Positions 1 through 11,879 of a stretch of DNA of 64,000 nucleotides are shown here, in pieces. The position numbers were made by a program, and so were the translations under genes. Position 1 is the stretch's first letter. Each line of letters opens with the position of its first letter. A model generated the notes under the pieces. That model worked only from the letters and a program-made list of their open reading frames with translations. It was not told where the DNA came from and ran no database searches. This DNA comes from Labia minor (Eukaryota > Arthropoda > Insecta > Dermaptera > Spongiphoridae): positions 7,025,488-7,089,487 of the forward strand of contig OY720350.1 in NCBI GenBank assembly GCA_963082975.1. The letters run 5' to 3'.

Positions 1-136
1 AAAATATTAATGTTCTAAAACTGATTTTATCTATTTATACAAAGCAAATGTTATTATTGAATAATAATAATTATATTATATTTATAAATAAATAATTAAT
101 TAAAATATAAAATAATTAAAAATTGTATAAATTAAT

Positions 137-345
137 GAAAACCTATCCTAAAATCAATATATATGCTTCAGAATCCGTTGAAAAAAAATTAATCGGAGCA
201 ATACTAAAGTTAGTTACTTGCTCAATTTAAAGTTGATGATAAATCGCTTTCAATTTGTCATAAGAGCGAACAGACACAGACAGACAGACAGACATGAAGC
301 GAAGTTGATAAAAACGTTATAATTATAAAAAAAAATACTTCTTTA
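137..345 (-). repeat. Repeat family F, piece F1 (copy a)
   Basis: Matches, in reverse orientation, the stretch at about 42345-42630 and part of 33722-33800. Shared landmarks are a line like GTTGAAAAAAAATTAATC, then AAATCG-TTTCAATTTGT, a CAGA/GACA microsatellite, then GTTGATAAAAACGTTATAA. There is no coding capacity. The internal (GTCT)n run resembles the microsatellite block of Helentron-like elements, but I could not find subterminal repeats, so the family is left unassigned. Confidence 0.55.
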
Positions 346-760
346 GAGGGAGTATTGTATTTTTTCATTTATTGAAAGAAATTATTTTAAAGCCTTTTTT
401 GTATAATTTTAATAAAATTAACTCGAAAATTCTACCTATTCAACCATATTAAAATAATTACTTGAAATAAGCAATTATTAGGTATATTAGGTATTATTAG
501 GAATGTATAATATAAATTAAGATTTTAAAATAAAAAGAGTATCTATATTTTATTAAAATTTACTCTCCAAAATGGTAAAAGTCTTGATTAAAATATTAAA
601 TGGTTAACTTATAAAAGTAATATTGATTCAATTCGAGTGATTATTTATTTATAAATTTATTTATTTATTTGAAATAATATAACATAAAATTAATTTCATC
701 AAAAAAAAAAAATATTTCGTTTAATATTGCATTTTTTAATGTTATTTATATATAGTTTAT

Positions 761-800
<40 letters not shown>

Positions 801-1186
801 TTCATTTTAATTCGTTTGGATTAAACCAATTAAATTAAATTAATGTGAAAAAACTCTCATATCTGCATATTATTACTTAATGACTTATTACACATATGAC
901 CTCTTAAAAATAAATAAAAAAAAATGATAGAATAAACAGGGGTAGGTCTAATTCGAGAATTTTTTTTTATTTATATAATAAACAAGTGCAATTATTATTA
1001 TCTATATATTTAAAAGACAGTTCTATCACATATTCCTCCTAAACGACTTATGCAATTTGGGCCATTCCAATGCCATTTGATAGCCCTCGGGTTAATCTAT
1101 TAATAGCGTGAAATTCATTGGAAAACAATAAATACATTTTGAGAAAAGTGAAAAAATAATTTTTTTCTTACTTTTTACTATTTTTA
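346..1186. other. AT-rich DNA with a (TA)n tract
   Basis: No gene or recognisable element seen. A (TA)n microsatellite lies at about 761-799; the rest is low-complexity A/T sequence with short homopolymers. Confidence 0.6.
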
Positions 1187-1421
1187 TGTCACGTCACAGC
1201 CACCGCTTCTTATATATTATAAATAAAATAAAATTAAAAATATTTATGTTATATCCAAATATGTTTTTTATTGCATTAATAGATACATTTAAATTAAGAA
1301 AAAACTAATGAAGATGATTTTTCCCAGAGATGTGATCAATAAAACTCGATTTTTCTTTATATTTACTATCTCTGGTGTGAATTTCAAACTCGGGGGTACA
1401 GGGGGCGGAGCTCCCGTCTAG
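1187..1421 (+). mobile_element. Chimeric fragment: family B interior plus Helitron-type 3' end
   Basis: The first 150 bp match the interior of family B elements (ACGTCACAGCC, then the AT-rich block, then ATGAAGATGATTTTTC), but with two blocks joined in an order not seen in the full copies. It then runs into a GC-rich tail: stem GGGGGC, loop GGA, stem GCTCCC at 1401-1415, followed by GT and CTAG at 1418-1421, then T. A short GC hairpin a few bases before CTAG followed by T is the classic 3' end of canonical Helitrons. The joining of the two parts is inferred to be one element and could be two adjacent fragments. Confidence 0.45.
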
Positions 1422-2438
1422 TTATTATTAAGTTACATTTTGTATGTTGATATTTTTATAATATTCGAGTAATAAAAAAATCATCTGTATTTAATATAAA
1501 ACTCTAAATCAAATTTTTTATAAATAATTATTGAAAAGCCTTAAGTACTTGAGTTGTTTTAAAAAAAATTAGTCACTTTCTGCAACCCAAATATTTTAAC
1601 AAATGCATTATTTGATTTTCGCATTATCTATATTTACAAACATTTTAACATTAGTGACAAAGTGAAAACTAAATAACACATTTTGACCTTAAAACGAAGG
1701 GAAAAAAAACTTGTATGTTAATTGATGTTTGTATATGAAAAAATAAACAATAAATAACGTTTCACAAAGATAAAATAAAAAAAAAAGAAGCTCGATCACC
1801 TATCTCAGTCATTTTATTTTGTTTTTCTGTGTGTATGTGTATGTTGTTTAGATTCTTCGTAGATTGCAAAATGGACCAGTTTACAGAAGCACTCTCCCGT
1901 TCGCTTTATTTTTCATTCACGAATTGTCTGGCCAAGGACGATTCAAGCAGACAACTTGACCAAATGATTAGATCTTTTTTCATATTTATATTAAGATTGA
2001 TGTAAACGTAAATCCATACCACATACACTCCAATATATTATTAGTTTTTTTTCGAGGTTAATAATATTGAGAAAGGTTCAGTAATCGAATAATAAAAAAA
2101 AAACCTGGTTGCACGACTAGAGAATGTCTCCCATTTCAAGTATTATAAAAAATGACACTCACTAAAAAATTAGATTATTTATTTATTTTTAAAAATAACA
2201 TATTATTTCATAATTTTGCTCTTTATAATAAAATAAAATAAAACTAATTAAAACTCCATAAAAAAAAATTCAAATTCATTTGTAAATTTATATTACGTAA
2301 AAATAATTTTATATTATTTATTCATTGTTCTTATTAATTTATTAAATTTATTTATTTATTTATTTTATTACATTTCATGTAGAAATTAATATAATTTGTA
2401 AACTTGATTTTGAATTTTTTTAAACAAATGCATTAGAT
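1422..2438. other. AT-rich DNA, no feature seen
   Basis: No open frame with coding character. A slightly less AT-rich patch at 1840-1970 shows no recognisable motif. Confidence 0.5.
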
Positions 2439-2828
2439 CAGTGTTTCCCAAACTATTTTGACCGCGACCCGGTTCGAGGTCTTAAAATTTGTCGCGACCC
2501 AGTTCATTAAAAAAAACATTTATTTAGAACACAAATTTTATTTTTCAATAAAAATCAAGTTGTTTATTTCATACACAAAAATTGCAAATTAATTATATAA
2601 GAAAAATAAAAGTAATTAAAAAATTAATAATTTTTCAATTGTTTTTTTTATACAAAAAAATACAAAATAATTATACAAGAAAAATAGAAGTAATTTTGTG
2701 TTTCTAATGATGTAAAAAAATAATAAGAAAAAAAATATTTTTTGTGTTTCTAATGATGTAAAAAAATAATAAAAATTTCTAAAAAATTTTCGCTACCCGG
2801 TAACCGGGAAACACTTTGGAAAACACTG
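2439..2828. mobile_element. hAT-type MITE with 8-bp target duplication
   Basis: The element begins CAGTGTTTCCCAAAC and ends in an imperfect inverted copy, TTTGGAAAACACTG. It is flanked by a perfect 8-bp direct repeat CATTAGAT (2431-2438 and 2829-2836). The CAGTG terminus with an 8-bp duplication is diagnostic of the hAT superfamily. The interior is AT-rich and non-coding, with a duplicated block near 2690-2770, so this is a non-autonomous copy of 390 bp. Confidence 0.85.
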
Positions 2829-3028
2829 CATTAGATAATAAATACAAAATGTATTATATTTACTAATTTTATTTCTTTCGAAAATTTTCAAAATTTAATT
2901 TTAAATTTACAAGTTTACATAATTTAGCTATATTATAATTAAATAATTTCCTACATTAATTTAATTGGAATGTATTTTATTTTGTTTTAGGTGAGTTTCA
3001 TCTCTTTCTGAGAAAAATCAAATTAAGG

Positions 3029-3064
<36 letters not shown>

Positions 3065-3839
3065 TTAGAGAATGGTCGAATTGAAAATAGTCTTAAAAAA
3101 GATCTGATTTTACTTACTAAATTAAATTAAATCAGAAAAATACGATTTTTTTTTTATTAAGTAGGTATTAAACTTTTTAACTTTAAAGCCCAAATGGGTA
3201 TTCTCTTTGTATTTCTAACGATTTCAAGGGTCTCAACTTTCTATTATCTCATTTCATATATTATTCGATATGACAAAAATGATGCGAATTTCACTAGAAT
3301 ATAATTTTTTATATGAAATGCAAATGTTTGCAAAATCATAATTATAATTACAATGATATGATCGAAGATGCGCTGAAAATATGGCAAATTTTCAACTTTG
3401 ACCGCCGATTTGACCATGTTCCCAACCGAATTTTAAAAAACCAAGATCGCTTTACATTTACACTTTTTTTAAGCTCTGCTCGATTCCAAAATCAAAATTT
3501 AAAAAATCGAAAATTTTTGGCGATAGACACACACACAGACACACAGACATAGATTTTATAAACGAACTAAAAGTTCGTTGAAAAAAACAAAATTAACCAT
3601 TGTCATTTATGGTTACTATAACGATAAATTTACAATAGTAATATACAAAGTTTTGTAGACTATAATATATTTAATATTGATTTTTTTTTTTTTAAATTTG
3701 TAATTCACGTTCGTTTAATATATAATTTTTGTTTTAAGTGTTGTCGTAAAAAATAATTAATAGAATATAGGATGAATTAATTATTCGATGAATATTCTTT
3801 GGATTTCTTCTTCTTGGTTGCACTTTGAAGAAGCTAATT
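2829..3839. other. AT-rich DNA with a (TTA)n tract
   Basis: (TTA)n microsatellite at about 3029-3063. A short CA/CAGA run ends a repeat-like stretch at 3380-3550 that has no second copy in this window. No gene seen. Confidence 0.5.
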
Positions 3840-4095
3840 ACCTTTGAGATAGACAGAGAGAGAGAGAGAGAGACTAACAGCTTAAGAGGAAGTCATGCAT
3901 GACATCATGAGGGCTGCTGCTGCCGGGTATACCTGATACCCAAAGGACTGAAGAAAGTAATGGACCGCCTGAGTTCAGGATTAGCTTAGCTCTACGAAAT
4001 GCACACCTGGCTGAAGTGGCTTTGGCTTCTCATTACATCTGGGTAGCATCTGACATGGCCACCTAGAGAACGACCTTTTAGGAAGTTGAAGAATT
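3840..4095. other. GC-richer unrecognised segment
   Basis: Base composition rises clearly above the flanks after a (GA)n run at about 3854-3873. On the plus strand one frame is open from about 3913 to a TAG near 4064 (about 50 codons, containing LRNAHLAEVALASHYIW). It has no start codon and no family I recognise. It may be a decayed transposon fragment or a host exon; the strand is uncertain. Confidence 0.25.
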
Positions 4096-4307
4096 TTTAT
4101 AAAGATCGATTTTAATTGCACCTCCGTTAATGATGATGGCGATAAATTGTTCAAAAATAATTAATTATTAAAAATGTCTTTCAATACTTTTAATAACGTA
4201 AAAGTAAAAAATGATAATGATAATAACAATTGATGGTAATCATCCCAAAGTGCATTCATATAATATGTAAGATGTATGTATGTCAGGGCCCCCAACTCCT
4301 TAGAAAT

Positions 4308-4517
4308 CGGTGAAACCATTTTTTTTTAATATGATGTCATTGTTGCACCGTTAAGAGGCGCTGTAGGCGCATAACTGATAACTCTGCATGCAAAAGGCAA
4401 AAACACACACAAGCCCGATTTTTTTTCAATTAGTTACTGCCTGCACTCGCATGGTGGCTCCAAAAACTTTGTTTCAACAAAAACAATAGAGTTTACTAGT
4501 CTTATAGATGGTCTGTG
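4308..4517 (-). repeat. Repeat family G, copy 1
   Basis: Near-identical over about 210 bp, in reverse orientation, to 21207-21425. Shared landmarks are CAGACCATCT, GAAACAAAGTTTTTGG, CCACCATGCGAGTGCAG, TGCATGCAGAGTTATC and GCGCCTACAGCGCCTCTTA. In the second copy it directly follows LINE ORF2 sequence; here it stands alone, so it is either a separate short element or a LINE 3' tail. Confidence 0.75.
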
Positions 4518-5108
4518 ATGTATGTTTATGTGTATTATGCAGGGAGGTAGGGAGTGACACTAACACTTGTTTTAAGGATTGGGGAGTGGCTCTAAAAAAA
4601 TAGGGAAAAATCCTTGACAGCCATATTGTGTGGGGCAAAACATTGAATTTTATATAAGACATAATACATTTTTGTTTCACATTTTCTCGTATGTTTGAAA
4701 GTTTTTCTTAGTTATTTCTTCTTTGTTTTATAGTTTAGTTAATATGTTTAATCATTAGAAATAGTTTTTAATAATTTAATTTGAATTTAATTGTTTTTTA
4801 TTAGATTTTAAATTAACTCATTTTCAAGGCTATTAGTAATAAGCACATTTTTTCTCATACATTATATGTAGTATCAAAATTTTTTCGTACTTTTTCTATT
4901 ATGACTTGTTTTCAATTTATTTGCAAAATACAAACCTTACTTACCTAAAAATCCGGGGTTTTTTTTTTTGATAGTATATTAGTAGCTGGTCATTATTTGT
5001 TTTTAGGGATTTCATTAAATGTTTTGACCTTTCCAAAAAATCTAAAATACATTAATAAATATATGTTATTTTTTGTTAATATTTTATTTTTTGTAATCAT
5101 TTTTCCAT
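4518..5108. other. AT-rich DNA, no feature seen
   Basis: Only low-complexity A/T sequence with T runs, such as one near 4960-4970. Confidence 0.5.
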
Positions 5109-5293
5109 TAAACTAATGATAATTTCTTTTTTTTAATTGACTAATTAGAAAGAGAATGATTGCCGCAACATTTAATTTTTTTTATACATATCTGCATATC
5201 AAACCTGCAGTTGAAATAAAATAAGATTTAAAGAGTTTTTTCTTCATTAGAAGATTTTTGCTCACATACATTTCCACAAAAAAGGCCCGAAAT
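5109..5293 (+). repeat. Repeat family H, copy 1
   Basis: About 185 bp shared in the same orientation with 7832-8020. Landmarks are AACTAATGATAATTTC, GAGAATGATTGCCGCAAC, CCTGCAGTTGAAATAAAAT and AAAAAAGGCCCGAAATT. No terminal inverted repeats or coding sequence are visible; class unknown. Confidence 0.75.
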
Positions 5294-6220
5294 TTGATGA
5301 TATTAACATTAAGATCAATGGAAAATATAATATTTTGCCCCACACAACGTCAGATAGGCGACAACTTTTATCCCAAATATTCTCTCCGTACCGCCCTGGT
5401 ATTATGTAATCTAAAATTAAAACCAAAAAATAAAAATAATAATAATAATGATAGAAAAAAAAAGAAATGAACTCAACTTAAAATTTATTGAAATTTCAAC
5501 TAATAAAAACAAGAAATAGCAAATGGAAATTTAAGAGTGGCGAAGAGGAAAAACAACGAAACGATCCCAATGAGAATAAAAAAATCCAATCACGATTGTT
5601 ACTTTTTCTTTCACGAAAAAGAAAAATATTTTAATTTATGCTCCTCTAATGTAAATAGACAAGCTTGACTTGATAACTGATTTTTAAGGTCATCACATTC
5701 GAAATTTATATCATAAAGTCATCTTTTTTTTCTACACTAAGCTATTATTTTTATTATTTATTGAAAAATCATTCTCTTTTTTAATCAATTCAGATTTTTT
5801 ATTAGTCAATTTTTTGCCCAAGCATAAGCATAAATATAATTTAAAATCAATTCCATATAACAAAAAGTACAGTTTTTACATTATAATGATTAATATATTA
5901 TTTATTCATTGAATAGCAATATATATTATTAACAACACAAATAATTTGATATTTATATATAACGTTAGAAAAAGTAATTTTTTATTTATTTTTACATTAT
6001 AATAGTTATCTTCTTTTTTTGAATGCATTCTGAAAAATATTTTGGAATTGTCAATCAGCTCTTAAAATTGCATTGCAATAAATTATTTTAATTTTTATTT
6101 TGAATATTTATATCGATTTTTTTTATCTAATATATTTTATATTATTTTGTCTATGTTAGGAATTATAATATACAATATAGCTTTATATTTTTTTTTAAAA
6201 TGTAATATATATATATATAT
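5294..6220. other. AT-rich DNA, no feature seen
   Basis: No gene. A (TA)n stretch lies immediately before the hAT element at 6221. Confidence 0.5.
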
Positions 6221-6431
6221 CAGTAATTCTCAATCACTGTGCCGCGGCACTTTAGTGTTCCGCGAGATTTTCAAAAGTGTGCCGCGAGATTACGAGGCTC
6301 TTAAACTTCTTTTCTAAATTTTTTCATTTTGGTTCTAAAAAAAAAGGTAAAACGTTTTTGGGACTAGGTTCTTAAACATTTCCGACTTTTTTTCTAAATT
6401 TTTTCAATGTGGTTGTAAAAAAAGGTAAAAG
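6221..6431 (+). mobile_element. hAT-type element, 3' part lost
   Basis: Starts CAGTAATTCTCAATCACTG and continues GTGCCGCGGCAC and AGTGTGCCGCGAGATTACG, which match the elements at 31142 and 49077. The right end is absent because a family A copy begins at 6432, so the family A insertion or a deletion is later than the hAT insertion. Confidence 0.75.
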
Positions 6432-6496
6432 GTTCGATGTTGAAGTTTTTATAAGTTTTGAAGATTCCTAAAGCATTTTCACTAAGGTTGGGAAAA

Positions 6497-6592
<96 letters not shown>

Positions 6593-7056
6593 TCAAGATT
6601 ACGCAAAAACGGTTTGAGCTAGAATCATTAAATTTGGTACATGGGCATTATTCGCAAAATTCCTAGTATTCTATCAACTTTTAAGAAATGTAGCTCAGAA
6701 GAGGGTCATTACCTACAACGTTATGATTTTTTTTCCTCTAAAGTGTTCATAAAAATAATGATATATGTTTGAAAGTTTTTTACATGATTAAAAATTGTAT
6801 AAAACTGATATATATAGAATTTCAGCTTGATTGAATCGCTGAAAGTACCGGAATTAATTTTTTAACACTGCAAATCTCACGCGCCAACACGTGACGTGGT
6901 ACCATCAACAAAGAGCAAAACATGCGCTTGTTTAATAAATATTATTTATTAATTTTAATTTATTATTTATAATTTTTTAAATTTAATTTAAATATAATAT
7001 ATTATGTTATTTATTCCAATTCAAATTGCGAGATAGTCGAGTGGAGACACTCCAGC
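6432..7056 (+). mobile_element. Family A Helentron-like element, copy A1
   Basis: Lacks the first about 40 bp (TACTATCTCGCC hairpin) but otherwise follows the family: TTCGATGTTGA block, a very long (CT)n(GT)n microsatellite at about 6501-6590, CGGTTTGAGCTAGAATCAT, GAGGGTCATTACCTACAACG, CACGCGCCAACACGTGACG, an AT-rich block, then GCGAGATAGTCGAGTGGAGA and CACTCCAGC. Non-coding. The reading frame through the microsatellite is an artefact of the repeat. Confidence 0.85.
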
Positions 7057-7831
7057 TAATTTAATACAAATATTTATATAATTAAATTTGTAAAATTCTA
7101 TTTTCAAAAATTAACATCCTAATATTAAATTTGTTGTTTAAACAGAATATTTGAAATATTATTAAATCAGAAAATTAACATTAAATCCAAAACTTTTACT
7201 AGTGAAAATTATACTAATAAATGACATCAGAAATAATTTTTATCTCTTAAATATACGTATTTTTTATTTCCGGAATTTATGATATTAAATATTTATTATT
7301 AGCGATAAAATAAATGATCATTATTATGTGTTATTCTATAAAGAGTGTAGTAATTAAGTAAAATTTTTTAAATAATGAACAAACAGTTGGTGGATAGTTA
7401 TGAACTTTTTATCGATCGTAACAAACTTTTGAAAAATTCCTTACCGCGCAGAAAATATTTTGACCTTAAATTTTTTTTTTTGTCAACTTCCTGAATAGAA
7501 TTGAATTGAATATGAATTATACATTCAATATTTATTTATTACTTATATCATTTTAATTTGCTCATTTATTTGCATTTCTTTGGAGCTGTTCACGCTCTGC
7601 CCCCTGTGCCTCCAAATTAATACATATTATTTGGTTGAAAGTCTGTATGTTTGTATGATTTTCATTTATTTGATTTATAAAACTAAAAGTAACTTTTTAA
7701 CTTATTTTTGGTCTCCCCACAACCATACAAAATTTAAATAAATATTAATTTTTTCAATTTAAACTTATGAGTCATAATAATTGTTGTACAAAAATATTGA
7801 ATCTCCTTAGCAAGATCTGATCTAATGATTT
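7057..7831. other. AT-rich DNA
   Basis: No gene. A short GC-rich string at about 7583-7612 (GCTCTGCCCCCTGTGCCTCC) faintly resembles the reverse complement of the Helitron-type end at 1395-1421; too short to call. Confidence 0.4.
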
Positions 7832-8020
7832 AAACTAATGATAATTTCTTTTTTTAATTGACTAATTAGGAAGAGAATGATTGCCGCAACATTTAATTTT
7901 TTTTATACATATATGCATATCAAAACGACCTGCAGTTGAAATAAAATAAAATTTAAAGAGTTTTTTTCTTCATGAGAAAATTTTTGCTAACATAATTTTC
8001 CACAAAAAAGGCCCGAAATT
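7832..8020 (+). repeat. Repeat family H, copy 2
   Basis: Second copy of the unit at 5109-5293, with small indels. It starts and stops at the same bases in both places, which argues for a mobile unit or a local dispersed duplication. Confidence 0.75.
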
Positions 8021-9141
8021 AGATTTGATCTAATGTTATCCGATTTGGCATTCATCCGCATTGAGACTAGAAAAAAACTTATAAATTGAGACCTACCCCA
8101 ATCCAATTCATTTACCCATTCAAGTTTTGTTAAAAATAATAATAATCAAATAATACTTATGTTTTGATATTATTTTTAAATAGTTAAATTTTAAATTATT
8201 ATAATTGAACATATATTTCTGAATTTTTAATAGCAAGTTGGTTTTCAAAGTTTTCTATTTTATTTGCATATTGTGTTAAAATTTAAACAAATTCAAATAT
8301 TCAAATTTTTAAATTTATATACAATTTAATATTAATATTATTTTTTTATTAATATCATATCATAAAAGAGAATATATTAAACATGATAATCATAAAAAGA
8401 AAGCTATTTATAAATTATAATATAATAGAATAAAATATATTGGATTTAAAACAAATTTAAAAAATTTACCCAATTTTAAAAAGACAAAAAATTTCAAACA
8501 ACTCCTTTATATCATTTATCTAAAAAATTATATTTTAATTTTTATATAAACAATAAATTATTTTTGAGTATTTAATTAAACTAAAAACAAAAACAAAGAG
8601 AATATAATTTGGTCATTTTAATTGACCCTTTAAAAATATTTCTGATTTCATAAAACACTAAAAAAAATAATTTTTGTTTTTTTTTATATTAGACATAAAT
8701 AAAATGTATTCCTTTCACTTTACATGGAAAAGAACAAATATTCAAATAAAATAAGAATAAATAAAAAATAATTTAAGATATATATGATCTACATATTTTA
8801 TTAAATTAATTAAAATGAAAACTTTTAGAATAAATTAAATAATTGAAATATTATTTGAATATAAGAAATTAAAATAAAAATTTAAATATAATAATTCTTT
8901 GTTTGGGAATTGGTAGTATACCTAATTTTATATTCATTGCCGGAAATGAATCGGTTTCTCCACTGAGCCACAAGAGGCGCCTCTTAATTAACAATATGGA
9001 GTATTATAAATATGCTTATAAATTAATTTCTGTGATTATTTTTAATTTCATAGTAATGGGTTCATCCAATTTTGAGTCTATAACAACACACGTCAGTTTC
9101 CGAACTGGTAGACAGACATGAAAAAATTTAAATTTACTTTT
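8021..9141. other. AT-rich DNA, no gene seen
   Basis: Extremely AT-rich from 8150 to 8880. A slightly richer patch at 8890-9120 has no recognised motif. Confidence 0.5.
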
Positions 9142-9642
9142 TACTATCTTACCAGAGATAGTATAGCAATCACGAAAATTTTCGATGTTGAGATTTTGAT
9201 GTTTTTATACGTTTTGAAGGTTCCTAAATCATTTTCACTAAGTTGAGAAAAATATGTGTATGTGTGTATGTAGACAAGATTACGCAAAAACGGTTTGAGC
9301 TAGAATGATGAAATTTGGTACATGGGCATTATTCAAAATTTGAAGTTTTCTATCAACTTTTGAGAAATGTAGCTCAACCGGAAGAGGATCATTACCTACA
9401 ACGTTTTGATTTTTTATCCTCTAACTCTAAAGTGACCGTAAAAATAAAGATATATGTTTGATAATTTTTCACATGATTAAAAATTGTATAAAACTGCTAT
9501 ATATAGAATTTCAGCTTGATTGAATCGCTGAAAGTACCAGAATTAATTTTTCAACACAGCAAATCTCACGCGCCAACACGAGACGTGGTGCCAACAACAA
9601 TTAATTCAAATTTGCGAGATAGTCGAGTGGAGACACTCCAGC
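9142..9642 (+). mobile_element. Family A Helentron-like element, copy A2
   Basis: Has the 5' hairpin region (TACTATCTTACCAGAGATAG), a short GT-type microsatellite and the full 3' end GCGAGATAGTCGAGTGGAGA-CACTCCAGC. The usual about 100-bp AT-rich block before the 3' end is missing, so GTGGTGCCA runs almost directly into the terminal repeat. Confidence 0.88.
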
Positions 9643-9905
9643 TAATAGGGGTCATGAAACGTGAAGATATACAAAAAAATTTAAATTCTGAGCAATGTGT
9701 AAACAAAAATTTATATATATATATTATTTGTATTTAAAGTGAATTATCAGAAGATTCTTGTTTAATTTAAAAAAAAATTTAATTTCTATTAAATTTAAAA
9801 TTATAAAAAGAAATCTATGAAAATAATATATTCAATATCTATATATATATATATTATATCTAATCAAAATAGTTTGTATCTATAATTTCTGTTTTTGTAT
9901 CTTTC
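9643..9905. other. AT-rich DNA
   Basis: Short (TA)n tracts near 9711 and 9840; no gene. Confidence 0.4.
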
Positions 9906-10390
9906 CCACGCTTTTTTTTGGTAATTTGACCCCACATGTTGATTCCTTATAAAAATCGAACCTTGAAATTTTCAGGAAGGCAAAATCATCCCTCTCCTCT
10001 CCCATTTCCAATCCACGCATCTTTTTTTCTCGCTCTTTTATTTTGATGTTTTTTTTTATATTTCCATGACATTATTGTCTTTTGGTTGACTTCACACAGC
10101 CGTCCGTCTGTCTATTCGTCTTGTTGTAATGTATACATCGCTTGACAAAAAAAAAAAAAAAAAAAAAAAAAAAGGCGCTGAAACATTAGCAAGAGGCAGG
10201 CAGCATCAAGAGGAGCAGCAGGAAGGCAACTGTCGGAGGTCGTCTTGTGATGGTTGTCGTAATTTCTTTTTTATCCCCTACTCCTTTTTAATATCCAGCC
10301 GGTCTTTATCCTCGAACGTCAGATGTGCACGTGTACACTTCTTCCAGAGACTTTAATGTTAAGTCCGTCGACCCAGAAGGCCGATAATCT
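9906..10390. other. GC-richer island with long poly(A)
   Basis: Composition is noticeably less AT-rich than the flanks. It holds pyrimidine-rich stretches, a GTCC/GTCT run near 10100 and an A-run of nearly 30 at about 10147-10173. After the A-run comes a complex stretch (AGGAGCAGCAGGAAGGC, then AGATGTGCACGTGTACAC). No reading frame looks coding. It could be a regulatory island or part of a non-coding transcript. Confidence 0.3.
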
Positions 10391-11398
10391 TGTCATTCCC
10401 TCATTCTTCATCCCATTTCGATTAAAAATTTATTTTCATTATTAATTATTTTGATTATATTATAAAATTGTATTGTATAATACTATGGATATAAAATATA
10501 GATATTATAAAATGATATATATATATATATATACATTCTTCTAATCAAATAAAGGGTTTCATTTTGAATTACGAGAAGTGATAAATCTCTTAAGAATACC
10601 TGATTCAACTACAGACACACATAATAATTCATTATTATTATAACCATACGATTATTTTATTTTTTATTTTCTTAAAGTCAAATTTATAAAATATTCTTTG
10701 TTTGAGAAAAGTAGCTTCGTTTTAATTAATTATCTTAAAAATTATCTGAATTAAAAAAATATTAGAAAAAAAGAAAAAAAATTTTTTTTTTAAATCTTAA
10801 TAATTATTAATACAGTTTTATTCGTATGTTCAGCTTAATGCTTTTATAATCATTTTGTTTAAATTTATTAAATATTATTAAGATCGACCTTAAACCCTGT
10901 AATAGTACTTGTTTCATGGTTTTTGTGGAAAACCTTATTTTATTTTATTTATTTTCTAAATACTTAATCACCAACAACGCGAATGACATTAAATTTTAAA
11001 TTTTAATAGAAGTAAAAAAAAATTACAATTATTTACTTATGTCACTAATGAAATTAATTCTTACAAAAAGAAAAAAAAAATAATCTCAAATCATGGTGAT
11101 GCATTATCTCTATTATATTTATGGTATAGTTTGATTTGTATCCAACCAATATTTCTTTGAATTTAATCTTTTTTTATTTAACAAAAATTTCTCATATAAA
11201 ACCACGAATAGGTAAAATATTTCACCATTAAAACTTTTAGTATTAGAAAAACAAAATTAATGATTGTATCAACTGTATTATCATCTTTTAAAATATCAAT
11301 TAATTTATAATTAATAAAACAATTCATTCATTTTTAACAAAAAATTTGTAGATTCACTTCAAAATTTTGAAATTTTTAAAATAAATAATAATTTTAAG
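10391..11398. other. AT-rich DNA, no feature seen
   Basis: Includes a (TA)n tract at 10515-10533; otherwise unremarkable. Confidence 0.5.
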
Positions 11399-11879
11399 GT
11401 GTGTATGTATGTAGACAAGATTACACAAAAACGGTTTGAGCTAGAATCATGAAATTTGGTACATGGGCATTATTCAAAATTCGTAGTTGTCTATCAACTT
11501 TTGAGAAATGTAGCTCAACCGGAAGAGAGTCATTACCTACAACGTTTTGATTTTTTTTTCCTCTAAAGTGACCGTAAAAATAAAGATATATGTTTGATAG
11601 TTTTTCACATGATTAAAAATTGTATAAAACTGCTATATATAGAATTTCAGCTTGATTGAATCTCTGAAAGTACCAGAATTAATTTTTTAACACTGCAAAT
11701 CACGCGCCAATACGTGACGTGGTGCCACCAACAAAGAGCCAAAAATGCGCTGGTTTATTAAATATTATCTATTAATTTTAATTTATTATTTATAATTTTT
11801 TAAATTTAATTTAAATATAATATATTATGTTATTTATTCCAATTCAAATTGCGAGATAGTCGAGTGGAGACACTCCAGC
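11399..11879 (+). mobile_element. Family A Helentron-like element, copy A3 (5'-truncated)
   Basis: Begins inside the microsatellite (GTGTATGTATGTAG) and continues through the conserved body to the intact 3' terminus GCGAGATAGTCGAGTGGAGA-CACTCCAGC. The 5' hairpin and the TTCGATGTTGA block are absent. Confidence 0.85.

Noticed and set aside
6394-6606. Minus-strand reading frame rich in TH and RE repeats
   Set aside because: It is the translation of the (CT)n(GT)n microsatellite inside family A copy A1. The frames at 37976-38248, 56591-56821 and 56940-57302 are the same artefact.
7583-7612. GC-rich string resembling the reverse of the Helitron end at 1395-1421
   Set aside because: Similarity covers about a dozen bases, with no hairpin or CTAG/CTAG-reverse at the right place.
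10129-10356. Plus-strand frame with a poly-lysine start
   Set aside because: The start lies in a near-30-base A-run and the remainder has no recognisable domain; composition alone does not support a gene.
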